This document shows, piece after piece, positions 59,013 to 64,000 of a stretch of 64,000 bases of DNA. A model generated the notes under the pieces. It was not told the origin of the DNA. It did no database searches and worked only from the letters and a program-made list of their open reading frames with translations. Source of the DNA: Ceratopteris richardii (taxonomy: Eukaryota > Streptophyta > Polypodiopsida > Polypodiales > Pteridaceae). The position numbers were made by a program, and so were the translations under genes. The DNA is taken from the NCBI GenBank assembly GCA_020310875.1, contig CM035420.1:183740559-183804558 (forward strand). Direction: 5' to 3'. Every line of letters begins with the position of its first letter. The stretch's first letter is position 1.

Positions 59013-59768
59013 TTACCCTTTAATTTCCATGCTTTTGTCCTCATCATTTGATTTGATGTCTTCAATTATGATTGGCTCCTCCTTGGTGAGACTTAGAAAT
59101 TCTTCTTCCAAGTCATATGGCAACTTGACCTTCTTGCATTCACGTTCAAACCAATAATCATTCTCATCAAACACAACTTCTCTACTGACCATACATCCTT
59201 TGTTGGATGGATTATAAAACCTGTATCCTTCATGATCTAAATCATACCCTATGAAGATGCACTTCTCAGCCTTAGGTTCTAGCTTACCTTTGATTTGAGA
59301 TGGAACATGCACACAAGCAACACAACCAGATATCAGGTAATGATCAAGTGATGGTCTCCTACCATGCCATGCTTCATATGGGGTCATCCCATCAAGGGAT
59401 TTAGAAGGTAACCTATTAATAAGGTAAGTGGCAGTAGAAACACTCTTTTCCCACAAGTAATTAGGTAATATCTTTTCATTAAGCATTGATCTAGCTGCTT
59501 CCATAATCAACCTTTTCCTCCTCTCTGCTACTCCATTTTGCTCAGGAGTATACCTAGTAGTAATCTCCCTTTTAATACCTTGTTCCTACAAAAATGCATC
59601 ATTTTCATTTGATATGTACTCACCTCCTCCATCTGACCTTATCCTCTTTACGCTTCTTCCTGTTTGATTTTCCACAAGTGCAAGATACTTCTTAAAGAAA
59701 CTGAACACTTCATCTTTATGTTTCATGAAATACAAGATAGTCCATCTACTAAAATCATCAAGAATCAA
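59013..59768 (-). pseudogene. Ty1/copia integrase
   Basis: Minus strand. The core piece at 59,768-59,586 has ILDDFSRWTILYFMK (first Asp) and RSDGGGEYIS (second Asp). The Glu region (a QNGVAERRKR-like segment) can be read at about 59,550-59,515. An open 165-residue frame at 59,510-59,013 gives the integrase C-terminal part: NYLWEKSVSTATYLINRLPS, TPYEAWHGRRP and CIFIGYDLDHEGYRFYNP, then an acidic linker. The element is truncated upstream of the core: pre-integrase, protease and gag are absent. Confidence 0.9.
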
Positions 59769-60141
59769 ATTAGAATATCCAAATTAGAGTTGTACAATAA
59801 AATCCAATCGCACTCATTAATTGCCCATGCTTACAATTAGCATTATCATCAAATGAGATCTTGTTTCATAAGTGTTCCTCCTTTAGATGCTTAGCTTCTT
59901 CTTCAACATCCTATTTATTTTGTTGTAGCTATCATATCTATATTGCAAGTAATTATTCTCTTGAAACTTCTTCATGCCATGTATTGAAATCTAAGCAATG
60001 ATAGATTATTCATCAACATAACTTGCTTTGGCCCATACACGATACGACACAAACCTAGACATGGAAACATGCATAGTTTGATTGTTCAAAGACAAAATGG
60101 TAGCTTCTTAGGCCAATCACTCATTTTACTTTCACAAGATT
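59769..60141. other. No gene seen
   Basis: AT-rich, beyond the truncated end of the copia element. No domain or LTR recognised. Confidence 0.45.

Positions 60142-60182
<41 letters not shown>
60142..60182. repeat. (GA)n microsatellite
   Basis: About 41 bases of uninterrupted GA. Confidence 0.95.
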
Positions 60183-60185
<3 letters not shown>

Positions 60186-61700
60186 ACGATTGGATGGCAA
60201 CATCTTTCACATTTCCCATCTTTGGATTATAGGCAAACACCAAAGAAAGTATTCCAAAAGGGGTGAAAAATTTACATGCTTCATTGTTGTCAAGCTATCC
60301 TCTATCCTATGTAATTTTCCCAATACAAAGATACCTATAGATCACATCTTAAAGACAAAATTGACAAATAACTTCAGTACCGTTATTCCTTAATGGTCCT
60401 CCCTCAACATGGTTTCAGACAACTTCACCTGCTGAAGTGATCTAGTGCATATTCCAAGTGTCATGATTATGAGAACAAATAGCCATTTTGAATGTAAATT
60501 AGGACAACATCTTGGCTAATGTAAGGTCAATAACATGGTTAAAATGGTTCTACAAGTAGTGTAGGACTATTTTTGGGCTGGTCATTTTGGTATGAACAAG
60601 GCTGCCCATTTTTGTATAAAGCTCAATTTTGTAGACTTTTTAGTGTTTGTAAGAAGCAAGTTTTTGCAAACATCATAACTCTCTCTTCTTCCTCACTTTT
60701 GTTGTTCATTCTTGCTCATTTGGGGTGGATATGGTGAGAAGAGAGTGTCCCAGGGGGAAATAGAGGCCTTCAGGTATCTTTTCCTTGCATTGATGGCTCC
60801 ATGTGCATGTAAGGAGCTCTTGAGCAAAGTAAATCAATTTCCAATAGAATTTTGAAGCCCATTTTCTCTCTACAGTTTCATTCTTTGTAGGTCTAAATAT
60901 ATTAGCTATGCATGTTTTGATATGTGATAAGGGGGAAGGTACCTATGGAACATTCTGAGATATTTCTTCAAGAAAGTATAGAAATTGCGAACTCCAAAAT
61001 TCATTCTTCTACTCTCCAATTTCTCTCCAAAACTAGGATCTTCTTCTTGGTTTCCATGTCTCGGATTGAGTAGATGCACAAATGATAATTTGCTGCTTGT
61101 CAGTTACACACTTAATACCAATAAGTGACTCTGTGGAGCCTTATGAGTATATGGAAAACACTTTTGATGCTTTTGTTAGAGATATAAGCCTTTATCGATG
61201 CTAGAAAACCTATTAGAGCTTTTTCAAAGGTGTAGAAGTTCTTTTAGAGCTTAGAAGTTGAAAAGAGATCTTACTCCATAAGGTAAATTGTGTAATGTAT
61301 TCATCAAAACTAAAATTTATGTGTAGTTTCATCTTATATAGGAATTGGAATGTGGAAAAGGTGCTTTGGAAGGCATGTGGAGGCTTGCAAAGGTAAAAAA
61401 GCACTTGGCATACTTCCCAATGTATGGTTTTAGGTTTTTATAGCTTCCTTCTTGTCCATAGCTTTGGAAAGTGAGTGTGTCCACAAAAATTTTAGAAAGT
61501 GAGTGTAGCTACACCGAATTTGAGTTTGAGAGAGCGAAAAAAGAGATAGGACAGAGAACAAGACTTTGAAAGCTTGTTGAGAACTACCATCTCTGAGAGT
61601 TTCATGACCTTTGATAGTGTGTGTAAAGAGTTGTGAGTATTCAAAGTTCTTTGGAAGTGTTTTTTGAAAAATCATAAACTTTTGTTGATTTTTTTTTTGA
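60183..61700. other. No gene seen; LTR-like stretch near 60,600-60,720
   Basis: TTTGTATAAAGC at about 60,612, followed by a CT-rich tract, resembles an LTR promoter and R region, but no LTR edges were fixed. No protein domain recognised. Confidence 0.35.
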
Positions 61701-62108
61701 TAATTGTAACCTACGTAACCTAAGAGAGAGAGCCATCAAACATAAAAATGGCTGAAAAAATCATAAAATATAGAGAAATCCTCTTGATGTTGTGTGGGGA
61801 ATTGCATTGAGTAAGAGGAATCTCAATTTCTCCCATGCATCACGATTGCCCATGGGGCATCATGCTTGCACAAGACATATAGGCTATCGTGTATATTCTA
61901 TTCTCTTATGGCATGACCTTAAGACTCCACAAAACCATGCATGAACGGACTCTCCGCCCAACCGTCGAGTAGTAGGTCCTCCTCCTCTCTCTCATGCCCC
62001 ATGACTCTCCATGAGTCTCTCTTCCCATATGGCTAATGCACTACATGGTGCCATGTGAAAACTTTCCACATCAACATAAGAGAGGCTTCCCACCAAAATA
62101 ATGTGACA
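61701..62108 (-). mobile_element. Part of a gypsy 3' LTR, minus strand (inner edge at 62,108)
   Basis: In minus orientation an LTR start TGTCACATTATTTTGG begins at 62,108, directly after a polypurine-like AAGGGGACAGAA at 62,109-62,122. The LTR extends to lower coordinates; its outer edge is unknown. Confidence 0.5.
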
Positions 62109-62230
62109 ATTCTGTCCCCTTAAAAACATTTTCGTCCTCGGAAATGTAGTTGAAATGTCCATAATGGTGGAAGTGCTCGGACTGCCTTGAAACCCATGTA
62201 CCCTATGTGCATGGTCATCTTTGTGTGGCC
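62109..62230 (-). pseudogene. Polypurine tract and C-terminal tail of a gypsy polyprotein
   Basis: The minus strand reads RQSEHFHHYGHFNYISEDEN and then FKGTELS just before the LTR. Such a frame running into the polypurine tract is usual at the 3' end of gypsy polyproteins. The rest of the polyprotein is not seen. Confidence 0.4.
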
Positions 62231-63443
62231 CGTACCCTTCCCCTTAAGAAGCCTCATATGAGATCATTTGAAATGTGGGAAACCATCTAAGTAGTGCCTA
62301 CTATCTCCCATGTACACTCAAGTTTCAAACTATCACTCCCATGATATATAGCATCATCAAAATGACCTAAGTCCATAAAATATATCCTCTATGGAGTAAC
62401 AATATGAAAAGTAAGTGTGAAGTGTCAAACTAATAAGCTTGACCGTACCATAATGGAGATAATAAACCATAGAATCCTATGATATATTGAACAAAGTCTT
62501 GTAACAAGTGACTCCAAACCCATCAAAGGCTACATGATAGATTGCCCTCATACCACACTAGGTCTTGCTAACCTTCAGTGTAATTACAAGTAATAGTTTA
62601 AACTAAACTACCTTTTGAATTATGCAAATCCATCATCTAGCTCATATATAAGAATTTCTTGGTAGTAAAATGCAATCTCTACATTTCACCAACCAAGAAG
62701 TCTTTGGTTTGTTAGCCATTTCCTTTGGACTTAGTTCTATTGGAAGAACATCTATTGGAAGTAGTGCAAACTCTAATATTTCTCTTCCCTACAATTTGCC
62801 ATATGAATGCAAAAGCATTCCCTTAAAGATTCAGATAATCCATAAGTGCCCATCCTCCTAATTGATACTCACACATCATCCTCATGATGTAACACCAACT
62901 AAGAGTTTGGGTCAGATATATCCCTGTTTCTTAGAAACCCTAAAGAAAATATTTATAACTCTACTCCCAATCTCACTAATGTCAATAACTAGATCACCTC
63001 ATCTAGTTCAGCACCATCATTGGAAATAAATATAACTACTTCTCTCTGTAGTCTCCATGTGAGACTCAATCTAACCATCATGATTAACTAATCTCCCTCT
63101 TGTCTTTTATAGAAGACTGTCACTTCTATCTAGAAAATCCAAAAGTGAGAAAGTGAGATTCTCTCCCTCTCAAATCTCTTCTAAGGAAAAGAGCTCAAGT
63201 AGTGGAATCTATTCCACTCTCCTTTTCCCTTTTAAAAAGATTCTTTTGAACTCTACTCATCCATAATCGAGAACATGCACATAAGTTCTCCATGTTTTTC
63301 CTTCCACAATAGTGGAGAATCAAACTCCCATGTGAAAGAAAATTAGATTAAAAAGTAGAGTTAATGAATTCCTTCTAAAATAGACTAATATATGTTTACC
63401 AAACACCTCTTCTCACTAGTGGAAAAAATACTCTATTCTTCTC
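62231..63443. other. No gene seen
   Basis: AT-rich, short frames only. No domain recognised on either strand. Confidence 0.45.
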
Positions 63444-64000
63444 TGTGTACCTAAGCACCAAGTTAGGGACTTGTGGCAAAAGACACTATACCTCGATCCC
63501 CCTCAAGTGCATATAGTGGGATACCAATCCGAGGAGTATCAAAACCTAGCCGAGTGTATGAAGACATGCATTCAAATGATGATCAGTGCAAATGAGCTTC
63601 CCAAAGAGTGTAAATAAGTCTAAGTCTATTCCAAACAAGGTTCAGGGATCTGTTGAGATGTCACGATACTTGGAGCAGCAGCCAACAGTAAATCGAACTT
63701 TTCTCTCAGCTCCAAACTCTGAATATAGTGAATAATAGGCTCGTTTCGAAGCTCTTGAGAATATGCATCCAATGGTTGCCTTTTCACTCAATTCTGACAC
63801 TTTTGCTTCAAGTTATGAGCAAAATAATGAGTCATGGGAATGACCTTCCTACACTTCAGCACTTCCTACACTTCACACACACCTTAACAACAACAAACAA
63901 GCACTTTCATGGATAGACAACACTTCCAAACACTCTTTTCAAGCATCACACATGCATACAAGCTCACAAGGAAGATGATACAGAGAGGAGAAGACACAAA
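63444..64000 (-). mobile_element. Gypsy LTR copy D, minus orientation, cut by the window end
   Basis: Begins TGTGTACCTAAG like the three other copies and follows them in order: an AGTGTATGAAGACAT segment, CTTTTCTCTCAGCTC, GAAGCTCTTGA, TCCAATGGT and AAGTTATGAGCAAAATA. The left flank does not resemble the leader, so it is the 3' LTR of an element continuing beyond the window, or a solo LTR. Confidence 0.8.

Overview
The window looks like nuclear DNA of a land plant with a large, repeat-rich genome. The evidence is degraded Ty1/copia and Ty3/gypsy LTR retrotransposons on both strands, long AT and GA microsatellites, AT-rich filler, and one plant-type ATL RING-H2 gene. I cannot name the species. 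No rRNA gene, tRNA gene or CRISPR array was recognised. The only intact cellular gene I can support is an intronless ATL-family E3 ubiquitin ligase at 8548-9537 (+).

Layout, left third. 1-8 kb holds retroelement debris: a copia primer-binding site with LTR start, a gypsy gag scrap, a copia gag with its LTR, and a gypsy LTR with internal sequence on both sides. 8.4-9.5 kb is the ATL gene. 10-17.4 kb holds three copies of one low-copy sequence, the most diverged copy lying next to the ATL gene, plus several local tandem duplications. 17.4-22.8 kb is mostly gene-free, with a broken gypsy fragment at 19.0-20.5 kb.

Layout, centre. 22.9-50.3 kb is a nest. A gypsy element (the host, RT/RNase H at 22.9-24.8 kb) was invaded by a copia element, and the host was also invaded by a 17.2-kb gypsy element (28,373-45,605) with two LTRs and a perfect 5-bp target duplication, ACATA. 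The copia element is now in two complementary halves in opposite orientation: 3' half 24,817-27,605 on the minus strand, 5' half 47,070-50,263 on the plus strand. The outer flanks of the two halves carry the same target duplication, CTTTG, and the gypsy host reads on from one flank to the other. This shows that the segment from about 27.6 to 50.26 kb is inverted relative to its ancestral order, by a real inversion or by an assembly error.

The 17.2-kb element has unusual parts. Its leader carries arrays of palindromic GATAC-type repeats and a 2.76-kb insert with no retroelement signature. Downstream of its integrase lie a second retropepsin-like DTGA motif and a long extra region with a coiled-coil reading frame. 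The copia 5' leader contains a stretch strongly resembling 5S rRNA, next to a pol III A-box-like sequence.

Layout, right third. 50.3-53.8 kb is gene-free, with a polypurine tract and LTR start at 52.46 kb. 53.9-55.8 kb is a sibling of the gypsy host that serves as its uninterrupted reference. 57.4-59.8 kb is the best preserved copia polyprotein (minus strand, YVDD retained). 62.1 kb is a gypsy 3' end. 63,444-64,000 is a fourth copy of the large element's LTR, cut by the window edge.
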